This document shows, piece by piece, positions 42,735-51,239 of a DNA stretch of 64,000 bases. The DNA comes from Tepidicaulis sp002389665 (GTDB lineage Bacteria; Pseudomonadota; Alphaproteobacteria; Parvibaculales; Parvibaculaceae). A program made the translations under genes and the position numbers. Position 1 is the first letter of the stretch, and the number at the start of each line of letters is the position of its first letter. Location of the stretch: positions 2,356,001-2,420,000 of the forward strand of contig NZ_OZ244942.1 of NCBI RefSeq assembly GCF_965222285.1, read 5' to 3'. The notes beneath the pieces are model-generated. The model was not told the origin of the DNA. It saw only the letters and a list, made by a program, of their open reading frames with translations, and ran no database searches.

Positions 42735-45178
42735 GCGATCACTTTCTGACGAAGGGGGCTATAGTTGCGCCGCGTGCCGGGGTCCCCGGCCTGTTCGGCC
42801 CAGGGGTCGCGCTGCGCATATTTCTGGGAGAGGAAGAACCGCTCGCTCAAAGCGGCGCGGCCTTCCGCATCGTCCGCGATCTTTTCTTTCACATGATCGA
42901 GGCCCACCCGCTCAATCCAGGGCGCGGTGCGCTCCAGATAGCGGGCCTCTTCGCGGTAGAGCTGAATGAAGGCGGTGCAATATTCGATCACCTCTTCCTC
43001 GCTTTCGACTTTGCAGAGGAAATCGGTGACGCGCACCTTGATGCCGCCATTGCCGCCCACATGCAGCTCCCAGCCGGAATCGACCGCAACAATGCCGAAA
43101 TCCTTGATCGTCGCTTCGGCGCAATTGCGCGGACAGCCGGAAACCGCCATCTTGAACTTGTGCGGCATCCAGGAACCCCAGGTGAGCTTTTCAAGCGTCA
43201 CGCCCATGCCGGTCGAATCCTGCGTGCCGAAGCGGCACCATTCGGACCCCACGCAGGTTTTCACCGTGCGCAGCGCCTTACCGTAGGCATGGCCGGAGAC
43301 GAGGCCCGCGCTGTTGAGATCGTTCCAGATATCGGGCAGATGTTCTTTGCGCGCACCGAGCAGATCGATGCGCTGCCCGCCCGTCACCTTCACGGTCGGG
43401 ATCTCATATTTATCCGCCACATCGGCAATCGCCCGCAGCTCGTTGGGATTGGTGAGCCCGCCCCACATGCGCGGCACGACGGAGAAAGTGCCGTCCTTCT
43501 GAATATTGGCGTGGTGGCGTTCATTGACGAAGCGGCTCTGCGCATCGTCCACATATTCCCCGGGCCAGGCGCAAAGGAGATAGTAATTGAGCGCCGGGCG
43601 GCAGGAGGAACAGCCATCAGGCGTTTCCCATTCCAGCGCCTGCATCACCTCCGGAATGGTTTTCAGGCCATGGGCCAGAATGAGCCTCCGCACCTCGTCA
43701 TGGCCGTGATGGGTGCAGCCGCACATCGGTTTGACGGCGGGCGCGCCGGAATACTCATCACCGAGCGACATGGCCAGAAGCTGTTCGACCAGACCCGAGC
43801 ACGAGCCGCAGCTTGCCGAGGCTTTGGTATATTGCTTCACCCCGTCAATATCCGTGAGCCCATGTTCGGCAATGGCCGAGGTGATCGCCCCTTTGCACAC
43901 GCCGTTACAGCCACAGATTTCCGCCGTGTCGGGCAAAGCTGCAACGGCGCTAAAAGGGTCCGTGTCGGCACCGGCCAGCGCCTGACCGAAAATCATACGG
44001 TCGCGAATATCGCGCACCACCTCGCGCTCTTTCAGAAGCTGGAAATACCAGGCCCCGTCCGCCGTATCCCCGTAGAGCACGGCGCCGGCCACCTTGTCGT
44101 CCTTCAGAACAAGGCGCTTATAGATGCCGCGCGCCGCATCCCGGTAAACGATATCCTCGGTGCCGTCCCCGGTGGAAAAATCCCCGGCGGAGAAGACATC
44201 GACGCCCGTTACTTTAAGCTTCGTGGAAGTTTCGACCGGCTTGAACGCCGCTTCCTCGCCCGTCAGCGTTTTCGCCGCCACCCGCGCCATATCGTAAAGC
44301 GGCGCCACGAGGCCGTAGCAGACCTCGTTATGCTCGGCGCATTCGCCGAGCGCCAGAATGTCGGGATCGGAAGTGACCATCGCATCATTCACGACAACGC
44401 CGCGTTCCACATGGAGCCCCGCATCGACGGCAAGACGTGCCTCGGGCCGAATACCCGCCGCCATGACCACGATATCGGCGGGATAGACCGTGCCGTCTTC
44501 CAGAAGCACGGCTTCCACATGCTCCTCACCAAGGATCGCCTTCGACTGCGCCTTGCAATGCACCTTAATGCCGCGCCGCTCAAGCTCGCGCTGCAGAAGA
44601 TGCCCAGCCGAGGCATCGAGCTGCCTATCAAGAAGATGCTCCATCAGATGCAGCACGGTCACTTCCATACCCCGTGCCTGAAGGCCCGCCGCCGCTTCAA
44701 GGCCGAGCAGCCCGCCGCCGACAACAACGGCCCGCGCGCCCGGCTTTTCCGCCGCTTTCGACATGGCGTCCACATCATCGAGGTCGCGAAAGACGAGAAC
44801 GCCGTCAAGCTCTTTACCCGCAATGGGAATGATGAAGGGCGCCGAGCCCGTTGCCAGCACCAACTTGTCGTATGGCGTCTCGCCCGCGGCTGTATGAACC
44901 TGCTTGGCTTTCCGGTCGATGCCCGTCACGCTCTCGCCAAAGCGGCAGGTCACACCGTGCGTCCGGTACCAGTCCTCATCATGGGTGACGATTTCCTCGA
45001 ACGTCTTTTCGCCGGAAAGGACGGGCGAAAGCATGATGCGGTTGTAATTGCCGCGCGGCTCCGCCCCGTATAGCGTCACGTCATAAGCCTCGGGCGCCGC
45101 CTCGAAAAGATGCTCCAGCATCCGCCCCGACGCCATGCCCGCGCCAACGACAACGAGTTTTTGTTTCTGCGTGCTCAT
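42731..45178 (-). CDS. nirB: NADH-dependent nitrite reductase large subunit
   Basis: An 815-residue enzyme reducing nitrite to ammonium with six electrons. The FAD motif is VVGAGMASGRMLE near residue 10 and the NADH motif VVGGGLLGLEAAAGL near 147. Two BFD-like [2Fe-2S] modules follow: CGCNGVCKG ... CGSCSG, and CGCTHHGHD ... CSSCRP. The sirohaem/[4Fe-4S] ligands are the Cys of VGSEWCRFG and SGCPRNCAEA. The ATG overlaps the nrtD stop by 4 bases. Sirohaem comes from the pathway started by the methyltransferase at the end of the same operon. Confidence 0.96.
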   Translation of the reverse strand: MSTQKQKLVVVGAGMASGRMLEHLFEAAPEAYDVTLYGAEPRGNYNRIMLSPVLSGEKTFEEIVTHDEDWYRTHGVTCRFGESVTGIDRKAKQVHTAAGETPYDKLVLATGSAPFIIPIAGKELDGVLVFRDLDDVDAMSKAAEKPGARAVVVGGGLLGLEAAAGLQARGMEVTVLHLMEHLLDRQLDASAGHLLQRELERRGIKVHCKAQSKAILGEEHVEAVLLEDGTVYPADIVVMAAGIRPEARLAVDAGLHVERGVVVNDAMVTSDPDILALGECAEHNEVCYGLVAPLYDMARVAAKTLTGEEAAFKPVETSTKLKVTGVDVFSAGDFSTGDGTEDIVYRDAARGIYKRLVLKDDKVAGAVLYGDTADGAWYFQLLKEREVVRDIRDRMIFGQALAGADTDPFSAVAALPDTAEICGCNGVCKGAITSAIAEHGLTDIDGVKQYTKASASCGSCSGLVEQLLAMSLGDEYSGAPAVKPMCGCTHHGHDEVRRLILAHGLKTIPEVMQALEWETPDGCSSCRPALNYYLLCAWPGEYVDDAQSRFVNERHHANIQKDGTFSVVPRMWGGLTNPNELRAIADVADKYEIPTVKVTGGQRIDLLGARKEHLPDIWNDLNSAGLVSGHAYGKALRTVKTCVGSEWCRFGTQDSTGMGVTLEKLTWGSWMPHKFKMAVSGCPRNCAEATIKDFGIVAVDSGWELHVGGNGGIKVRVTDFLCKVESEEEVIEYCTAFIQLYREEARYLERTAPWIERVGLDHVKEKIADDAEGRAALSERFFLSQKYAQRDPWAEQAGDPGTRRNYSPLRQKVIA

Positions 45179-45972
45179 GCTGCCACCTCCGAACGATGCT
45201 CATGCAGGAAGCGAAGAACGGCGGCCCGGGCGCTGAGATAATCGGGATCTTCCACCAGCTCCACCCGGTGGCGCGGCCGGGGCACATTGACCGTCGAAAT
45301 TTGGCCGATGCCCGCCGCCGGCCCGTTCGACATCATGATGATGCGGTCGGAAAGAAGCGCCGCTTCATCCACGTCATGGGTGATCATGATCACCGTGTTG
45401 CCGAGCCGGGCATGAATTTCCATCACGCTGTCCTGAAGATGCCCGCGCGTGAGCGCATCGAGGGCACCGAAAGGCTCGTCCATCAAAAGCACCTTGGGTT
45501 CCATGGAAAGCGCCCTTGCAATGCCGACGCGCTGCTTCATCCCGCCGGAAATTTCCGCCGGGCGCTTATGGGCGGCATGCTCCATGTTCACGAGTTCGAG
45601 ATTGGCCATCACCCAGTCATGGCGCTGCCCATCCGTGCGCTTGCCCGCAAAGACTTTGTCCACCGCCAGGCGCACGTTCTCGTAGACCGTCAGCCAGGGA
45701 AGCAGGGAATGGTTCTGAAAAACCACCGCCCTGTCGGGTCCCGGCCCCTTGATGATCTGCCCATCAAGGCTGATCGCGCCGTAAGAGATGGGTTCGAGCC
45801 CGGCCACGAGATTGAGCAAGGTGGACTTGCCGCAACCCGAATGACCGATGATGGAAACGAATTCGCCTTTCTCGATCGACAGGTCGACATCGCGCAAGGC
45901 TTCATACTGCCCCGACGAGGTTTTGAAGATTTTGCCGACTTTGGAAATGCGTAGATGCTCTTGAGTATCCAT
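45175..45972 (-). CDS. nrtD: Nitrate ABC transporter, ATP-binding protein
   Basis: A 265-residue ABC ATPase of the NrtD/TauB/SsuB class. Walker A GHSGCGKST, signature ISGGMKQRVGIARAL and Walker B LLMDEP are complete, followed by the HDVDEAALLSDR switch. Its position between nrtB and nirB fixes the substrate as nitrate/nitrite by context. A separate NrtC fusion (ATPase plus binding domain) is absent, so this ATPase probably works as a homodimer. Confidence 0.93.
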   Translation of the reverse strand: MDTQEHLRISKVGKIFKTSSGQYEALRDVDLSIEKGEFVSIIGHSGCGKSTLLNLVAGLEPISYGAISLDGQIIKGPGPDRAVVFQNHSLLPWLTVYENVRLAVDKVFAGKRTDGQRHDWVMANLELVNMEHAAHKRPAEISGGMKQRVGIARALSMEPKVLLMDEPFGALDALTRGHLQDSVMEIHARLGNTVIMITHDVDEAALLSDRIIMMSNGPAAGIGQISTVNVPRPRHRVELVEDPDYLSARAAVLRFLHEHRSEVAA

Positions 45973-45981
45973 GGGCTGCTC

Positions 45982-46917
45982 CTATGCGTTGCCATAGTCG
46001 AAACGGCGCTGCACCAGCTTCATCAGCGCTTCAAGGGCAATGCCCACGACGCCGATAATGCCGATCGCCACGATGATGGAAGGCACCGAAAGGTTGTTCC
46101 ATTCGTCCCAGATGTAAAAGCCGATGCCGATGCCGCCGGTCAGCATTTCCGCCGCCACGATCACCATCCAGGCAGTGCCGAGCGAAAGCTGCATGCCGGT
46201 CAGAATGTAAGGCATGGTGGCGGGGATATAGATTTTGCGGACCATTTCCGAGCGATTGAAATTCAGCACCCGCGCGACATTCGTGTAATCGGCCGGAACG
46301 GCGCGCACGCCCACCGCCGTATTGAGAATGATCGGCCAAATACTGGTGATGAAGATCACGAAGACGGCGGAAGGATCGACCGACTTGAAAAGCAATAGCC
46401 CGATAGGCAGCCAGGCGAGCGGGCTGACCGGCCGCAATATCTGAATGAGCGGCATCCAGGCGGTTTCGAATACCCGGCTCGTGCCGATCAGAAACCCGAC
46501 GGGTAGCCCGACAAGAACGGCAAGCGCAAAGCCGGAGAGCACCCGCGCCAGCGAATACATCACCTGCCAGGCAACGCCCATATCGTTGGGTCCGTAGACA
46601 TAAAAAGGATCGGAGAAAACCTCCACCGCCTTGGCCCAGGTTTCCTGCACCGTGGGAAGCTCAGGCACAAGCGAGGCTTGCACCATGCTCCATGCCACCA
46701 GAACCAGAAGAAAGGTCACGGCAGGCAGGACGATAGCGGGAACAGCCATAGCCAGAAAATCCCGAAGCCAGGCCGGACCTGAATCCGGCCAGCCCTTGGG
46801 CACCTCGCCGAGCTCCGGCGGCGGGGCCTGCCCGCCAGCCGGTTCTGCGGAACCGGCCTTAAGGTCGTCTTCGGCAGTCGGCGCATCTGAAACCAGGCGC
46901 AAAGCGGCATCCGTCAT
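45982..46917 (-). CDS. nrtB: Nitrate ABC transporter, permease
   Basis: A 311-residue inner-membrane permease with about six helices in the last 250 residues. The cytoplasmic coupling loop is visible in MVRKIYIPATMPYILTGMQL, leading to LGTAWMVIVAAE. The first 50 residues are a Pro/Glu-rich cytoplasmic extension. It is separated by 9 bases from both nrtA and nrtD, so it is in one operon with them. Confidence 0.93.
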   Translation of the reverse strand: MTDAALRLVSDAPTAEDDLKAGSAEPAGGQAPPPELGEVPKGWPDSGPAWLRDFLAMAVPAIVLPAVTFLLVLVAWSMVQASLVPELPTVQETWAKAVEVFSDPFYVYGPNDMGVAWQVMYSLARVLSGFALAVLVGLPVGFLIGTSRVFETAWMPLIQILRPVSPLAWLPIGLLLFKSVDPSAVFVIFITSIWPIILNTAVGVRAVPADYTNVARVLNFNRSEMVRKIYIPATMPYILTGMQLSLGTAWMVIVAAEMLTGGIGIGFYIWDEWNNLSVPSIIVAIGIIGVVGIALEALMKLVQRRFDYGNA

Positions 46918-46926
46918 GACGGCTCC

Positions 46927-48372
46927 TTAAGCGTTGAGTTCCGCAAGCTTTTCCAGCGGAACCTTAAGATTGGAAATGTCGAAGCTGCCGACATATTCGG
47001 CGATCTTGGAAGGATCGAATGTCTGGCCGTTGAAGAAGCGGTCCGGGCCCATGTCGATGGGCGCGCTCGCATCTTCCAGCACCCAAGGCGCGTCATGCGT
47101 GCCTTCGATCTTCATGTCCGAATTCGGCACCGGCACGCCCATGCCCGCGACAGCTTCGCGGTAGATATCCGGCCGGTAGACCTGATTGGCGACCTGACGG
47201 ATATCCATGGGTGTTTCGATCTGCCCCCAGCGGTACATTTGCGAAATGAACCACATGGCGTGGCTGCGCCAGGGATAGGTCGCGGCATAGCGGTAGAAGA
47301 CGTTGAAGTCCGGCAGCGGGCGCGGCTCTTCGCCTTTCACATATTGGAACGTGCCCGTCATGGACATTTTCACCACATCGACCGGCGCGTTGACGTAGGA
47401 TTTGCGGGAAATAATCTCCACAACTTCCAGCCGGTTTTCCGGCTTGTCCATCCACTGCGCCGCTTCCACCATGGCGCGGATGATCGCCTTGTGGGTCTCC
47501 GGATAGTTTTCCGCCCAGTCGAGATTGACGCCAAACACCTTTTCCGGATTGTTGTTCCAGATTTCGTAATTGGTGATGAGCGTGCGCCCGAGACCCGCCT
47601 TCACCGCCCGCTCGTTCCAGGGCTCACCCACGCAGTAGCCCACGATATTGTTGGCGCGCAGGTTTGCGACCATCTGGGGCGGCGGAATAACGATGAGGCG
47701 CACGTCATTGTCCGGATCGATGCCGGCATCGGCCATCCAGTAACGTAGCTCATAATTATGGGTGGAAACGGGGAACACCATGGCGAAGGTCATGGGATCG
47801 CCGCCTTTAGCCTTATTGGCGTCGATCACTTTTTTTAGCGCACGGGCCGAAACCGGCCGCTCGGCCATGGCTTCCGGGTCCGCTTCCACCATGCGTTCAT
47901 AAAGCTCGTTGGAAACGGTGATGCCATTGCCGTTGAGGTCCATGGAGTAAGCGGTAACTGTCGGCTTTTGCAGCGCGCCGACGCCGAGGCTCGCGGCAAT
48001 CGGCATGCCGGCCAGCATATGCGCCCCGTCAAGTTCGCCCACCGACACCTTGTCGCGGATATTCGCCCAGGAGGCTTCTTTCGAAATCGTGGCGTTGACG
48101 CCGTGCTTCTGAAAGAAGCCCTTTTCCTTGGCGATAACGATGACGGCGCAGTCGGTCAGCGGAATGATGCCGAGCTTTACATCCGGCTTTTCCAGATTGC
48201 TGCTGCCTGCGGCATAGGCGCCGCCCGGAACTACCAGGCTTGCGGCTTTCAAGAGCGCGGCAGTGCCGAAAAGTTTCGCGCCTGCATTCAGAACGGAGCG
48301 CCGGTGATAAGGCGTCTCGAGCGAGGCGCTGCGCTTTACTGCCGGGGGAGTTTTGTCGTCATGATCGGACAT
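46927..48372 (-). CDS. nrtA: Nitrate-binding periplasmic protein
   Basis: A 481-residue CmpA/NrtA-family binding protein. The N-terminus has a Tat-like signal (RRSVLNAG, hydrophobic stretch, PGGAYA), so it is exported after folding. The mature protein has the family segments KLGIIPLTDCAVIVIAKEKG and NIVGYCVGEPWNERA. The related cytoplasmic sensor NasS would lack a signal, so I call this the transporter subunit. It precedes nrtB and follows the porin gene by 39 bases. Confidence 0.92.
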   Translation of the reverse strand: MSDHDDKTPPAVKRSASLETPYHRRSVLNAGAKLFGTAALLKAASLVVPGGAYAAGSSNLEKPDVKLGIIPLTDCAVIVIAKEKGFFQKHGVNATISKEASWANIRDKVSVGELDGAHMLAGMPIAASLGVGALQKPTVTAYSMDLNGNGITVSNELYERMVEADPEAMAERPVSARALKKVIDANKAKGGDPMTFAMVFPVSTHNYELRYWMADAGIDPDNDVRLIVIPPPQMVANLRANNIVGYCVGEPWNERAVKAGLGRTLITNYEIWNNNPEKVFGVNLDWAENYPETHKAIIRAMVEAAQWMDKPENRLEVVEIISRKSYVNAPVDVVKMSMTGTFQYVKGEEPRPLPDFNVFYRYAATYPWRSHAMWFISQMYRWGQIETPMDIRQVANQVYRPDIYREAVAGMGVPVPNSDMKIEGTHDAPWVLEDASAPIDMGPDRFFNGQTFDPSKIAEYVGSFDISNLKVPLEKLAELNA

Positions 48373-48411
48373 CTCTTGTCTCCTTGATGAAAGCGGGAGG
48401 TAAATCGTTTC

Positions 48412-49647
48412 TCAGTAGGTGTAAGCGACTTGGAACCAGAGTTTTTCCCGGTCCGCCGGCCCGGCGCTGCCCCCATCGAAGGAGGCGTATTTCGCGGTAA
48501 GCTTGATGCCGTTATCGAGCGCTGCGGAAAGCACCGCATCCACCTCATCGCCGAGCGAGGCGCCCGTGCGCTCCGCCTCGAAATCGTGAAAGACGATGCC
48601 GGAGGTGATTTTCGTGAACGGCCCGAAAGCCGGCAGCGCATAAGTCAGCGAGGCGGAAAGATCTTCGATCCCATCCACCGGCGTCGTCAGGAACGCATCC
48701 GCCCAGCCCTGGAACTTATGCAGCGTGGCAAGCGGGGTGGAGAAACCTGTCGTCCCGTCCCCTTCCAGCACCTCATAGCCCGCACCGAAGGAAAGCGGCC
48801 CGTAGCTTGCCCCCGCATCCACCGAATAATAATCGAGGGAGAAAGATGCGGGATTACTTCCATATTCGCTTTGGCGGGCATAGGAAGCAGCCCCCTTCAG
48901 CGACCAGTCTTCATTGAGCGCTGTCTTGTACGCCGCCCGTGCGCCGTAGGTTTCGCTTGAGGCGCCGGCCGCATTATCGAAATCCAAGAGATAGGCAAAG
49001 CCCGTAAGCGTCAGGCCTTCGATCCCGCTATAGCCCAGATTGATGAGATGGCTGTCGCTGTCGAAATTGCCGATCGGGCTCTTGTCGGAAAAAATCCGGT
49101 GCACTTCCTCGATATAGGCATAGGTCGCTGTGACACCGGGAAGCGTGCTGTTGCTGATCAGCGCCGCGTCGAAGGTCTGCTCATTCTGCCGCCAGCCCAC
49201 ATTGCCGACAAAGCGCGCATCATCGAGGATGATTCGCTGGCGCCCGGCAACGATCTTCGTACCCGGAATGCCTTCATAAGTAAGCTGCAGCCGGTTGAGC
49301 TCACTTGCCTCCGGGTCCGCAACGACGGGATAGGCGGTGCGCCCGTTCGCCGTGCTGTTGAAATCTTCCGGACCCAGCGCCTGCACGGATTCGATTTCCG
49401 CCAGAAGCGAGAAACCGTAAAAGCTGCCCGTCTCAAAGCCGACGCGCTCGCGCAGCGTGTAAGCGCGCGCATCATTGGCAAAACCGTCCTGATCGACGAA
49501 TTCCGCCCGCGCGCGGAGGTCGATCAGCGGTTTCGTTTCAGCCAGCGCCGCGCCCAAATCATCGGCATGCGCTCCTGCTACCGGCAGCGCGCAAAGCACC
49601 GCCAATGTCCCCGCCACCATTTGCCGTGTCATCTTCGATGTCGTCAT
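48412..49647 (-). CDS. Outer-membrane porin (alginate-export family), probable nitrate channel
   Basis: A 411-residue beta-barrel with a signal peptide (about residues 1-29, ending GAHADD) and alternating amphipathic strands ending in KLWFQVAYTY, the C-terminal aromatic typical of outer-membrane proteins. It belongs to the alginate_exp-like family. Its position as first gene of the nitrate operon suggests that it passes nitrate or nitrite through the outer membrane. The start at 49647 is taken because the upstream in-frame part lies in the structured leader. Ribosome site GGGGTGAG. Confidence 0.85.
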   Translation of the reverse strand: MTTSKMTRQMVAGTLAVLCALPVAGAHADDLGAALAETKPLIDLRARAEFVDQDGFANDARAYTLRERVGFETGSFYGFSLLAEIESVQALGPEDFNSTANGRTAYPVVADPEASELNRLQLTYEGIPGTKIVAGRQRIILDDARFVGNVGWRQNEQTFDAALISNSTLPGVTATYAYIEEVHRIFSDKSPIGNFDSDSHLINLGYSGIEGLTLTGFAYLLDFDNAAGASSETYGARAAYKTALNEDWSLKGAASYARQSEYGSNPASFSLDYYSVDAGASYGPLSFGAGYEVLEGDGTTGFSTPLATLHKFQGWADAFLTTPVDGIEDLSASLTYALPAFGPFTKITSGIVFHDFEAERTGASLGDEVDAVLSAALDNGIKLTAKYASFDGGSAGPADREKLWFQVAYTY

Positions 49648-49664
49648 CTGCTCACCCCATCGGC

Positions 49665-49710
49665 AAAAGAAAAGGCGCCCGCCGGCGATTTTCATCGCCA
49701 TGCGGACGCC
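49665..49710 (-). terminator. Leader terminator of the nitrate operon
   Basis: Read on the minus strand: outer stem GGCGTCCGC / GCGGGCGCC (one G-T pair), enclosing a perfect hairpin GGCGAT-GAAA-ATCGCC, then TTTTCTTTT. It stops 18 bases before the porin start codon, after a long leader, which is the layout of a conditional terminator rather than a gene end. NasT is the obvious antiterminator. Confidence 0.82.
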
Positions 49711-49746
49711 TTTGCCCGTGTTTCAATTCTCGCAGTCAGCCGCGCT

Positions 49747-49789
49747 CTGCCGCCCTTGGCAATCCGGCCTTTGATGCTGAGCCTTCATC
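49747..49789 (-). promoter_or_regulatory. Candidate ANTAR (NasT) RNA-binding hairpins
   Basis: On the minus strand, TTGCC-AAGGGC-GGCAG (49747-49762) forms a stem with a six-base loop that has A at position 1 and G at position 4, the loop rule known for ANTAR targets. Just upstream, GATG ... CATC (49773-49789) encloses AAGGCTCAG, a looser second hairpin that starts with the same AAGG. ANTAR proteins typically bind two such hairpins in tandem just before a terminator. Folding was done by eye; the first hairpin is the weaker call. Confidence 0.5.
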
Positions 49790-49915
49790 GGCCCGGCATG
49801 AAAACTCTAAAAACTATTTTTGCTGCAGCGCAACAAGTAATTGATATTAAAGATAATTTTTCTCATATCCTGCATAATGCTTGATCACGCTGCCCGCGTT
49901 TTTCACAGCAATCGC

Positions 49916-50512
49916 TCAACCTTTGAGCAATTTGGCGACTGCCAAAAGATTGTCCGCAATCTGAAAAATCGGTTTTCCTTCGTTCATCGCCGTCTTGCGC
50001 AAAAGCTGATAGGCCTCTTCTTCTGAAAGACCGCGCTGCTGCATCAAAACGCCTTTGGCTTTCTCGACAACCTTGCGCGCGGCAAGATCGGATTTGGCTT
50101 TAGCGAGTTCGTTTTGCAGGCCCTGATACATTTGAAAACGGGCGATGGCGACCTCGACGACGGGGCGCACACGGGAAGATGCAAGGCCATCGACAATATA
50201 AGCGCTGACCCCCGCCTGCACCGCCTTGCGCGCGCCGTCCGGCTCATCCTTTTCGACAAACATGACGACGGGCCGCGCCCGCTCGCCCGAGACCTCGCCC
50301 ATGCTTTCCAGAATGTCGCGGTCTGGGCTGTCGCAATCGACGATCACGACATCCGGGTCGAATCGCTCCACCGCGCCATAAAGCCCGATGCCGGATTTGA
50401 CGCGCATAAGCTCGCAGGCACCCGATTGCGCCAGGCCCTGCTCGACTATCAGCGCCCGCGCATCGTCGGGATCGACAAGCAACACACGCAATCGCTCAGA
50501 AGCGGAAGACAT
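49916..50512 (-). CDS. nasT: ANTAR-domain antiterminator NasT
   Basis: A 198-residue protein: a receiver-like domain (residues 8-125) and an ANTAR RNA-binding domain (about 135-198; VVEKAKGVLMQQRGLSEEEA, then AMNEGKPI). NasT binds nitrate-operon leaders and prevents termination. The receiver keeps D14 and D59, but the switch Thr (F85 here) and the conserved Lys are missing (SAYIVDGL). This suggests control by protein contact rather than phosphorylation, as in the NasS-NasT pair. No nasS gene is adjacent. The ATG at 50512 has no clear ribosome site. Confidence 0.9.
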   Translation of the reverse strand: MSSASERLRVLLVDPDDARALIVEQGLAQSGACELMRVKSGIGLYGAVERFDPDVVIVDCDSPDRDILESMGEVSGERARPVVMFVEKDEPDGARKAVQAGVSAYIVDGLASSRVRPVVEVAIARFQMYQGLQNELAKAKSDLAARKVVEKAKGVLMQQRGLSEEEAYQLLRKTAMNEGKPIFQIADNLLAVAKLLKG

Positions 50513-50630
50513 ACACAAACATTCTTTGCTGGCTTGGCCGGGAACCACTAAAGCCTAATCAGCAAAAAAAGGGCCAGAGAAAAACCGCTTTAAAAGAGGC
50601 ATTCTGCGCATAATCTGCGCGGCCATCTGC

Positions 50631-51239
50631 TCATTTGCCGGGCGGCCTGTCCAAATAAGCGTCAGCCTTTGCCCATGCCGCCGTGTCATTGACGTTCAAA
50701 AAGGCATCGGCCTCCTGGCCGGGAACGTCTATGGGCACGGCGTCCAACTCCTTAAGCGCCCCCCAAACCGCCTGGCGGCCCGCGCCAAGCAGCCCGTCTA
50801 GTTTCTCAAAATGCGAAACATGCCAAAGCGCCAGAAGGTTCTGGTCCCGCCCTTCAAGGCGCAGCACCGCAGGCCGCGTGCCTTTCCGTCCCGCCCAAAG
50901 ACGCGCAGCATAATCGGCAGGCAAAAACGGCACGTCGCACGGCGCCGTCACCAACCACTCCCCGCCTTCTTCCTGCAACCAGGCAAGGCCGGCGCGAATA
51001 CCGGCAAGCGGTCCTGCCCCCGGAAAAGGCCCGTCATCCAGATGCGTGAGCTCGGCCCGCCAGCCAAGTGCGGTCCCGCCCTCGGCAACGGCAAGGGCCT
51101 GAACCTGCGGGCGCAGCCGTTCATAAACACGCTCGATAAGCGGCTGCCCGTGCAAGGGCCGGAGCGCTTTTTCTCCGCCGAACCGCTCCGCCTTGCCGCC
51201 CGCCAGAATGAGCCCGCTTGTCTGCGCTCCCCCGGTCAC
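50631..51239 (-). CDS. mobA: Molybdenum cofactor guanylyltransferase
   Basis: A 202-residue nucleotidyltransferase that attaches GMP to molybdopterin, giving the bis-MGD cofactor needed by NasA. The N-terminal LILAGGKAERFGGEKAL is the GTP-binding signature, followed by LIERVYERLRPQ and VTAPCDVPFLP. The GTG start overlaps the stop codon of the upstream sensor-kinase gene (GTGA), so the two are translationally coupled. nasT follows after about 120 bases. Confidence 0.93.
   Translation of the reverse strand: MTGGAQTSGLILAGGKAERFGGEKALRPLHGQPLIERVYERLRPQVQALAVAEGGTALGWRAELTHLDDGPFPGAGPLAGIRAGLAWLQEEGGEWLVTAPCDVPFLPADYAARLWAGRKGTRPAVLRLEGRDQNLLALWHVSHFEKLDGLLGAGRQAVWGALKELDAVPIDVPGQEADAFLNVNDTAAWAKADAYLDRPPGK

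Noticed and set aside
42893..45073. A 726-codon open frame on the plus strand opposite nirB
   Set aside because: It mirrors nirB in an antisense frame, has no ribosome site and shows low-complexity His/Arg-rich translation, as GC-rich antisense frames do. nirB motifs on the other strand are decisive.
46927..48372. Could this binding protein be the missing sensor NasS?
   Set aside because: It has a Tat-type export signal and lies with the permease and ATPase, so it is the periplasmic NrtA; NasS is cytoplasmic.
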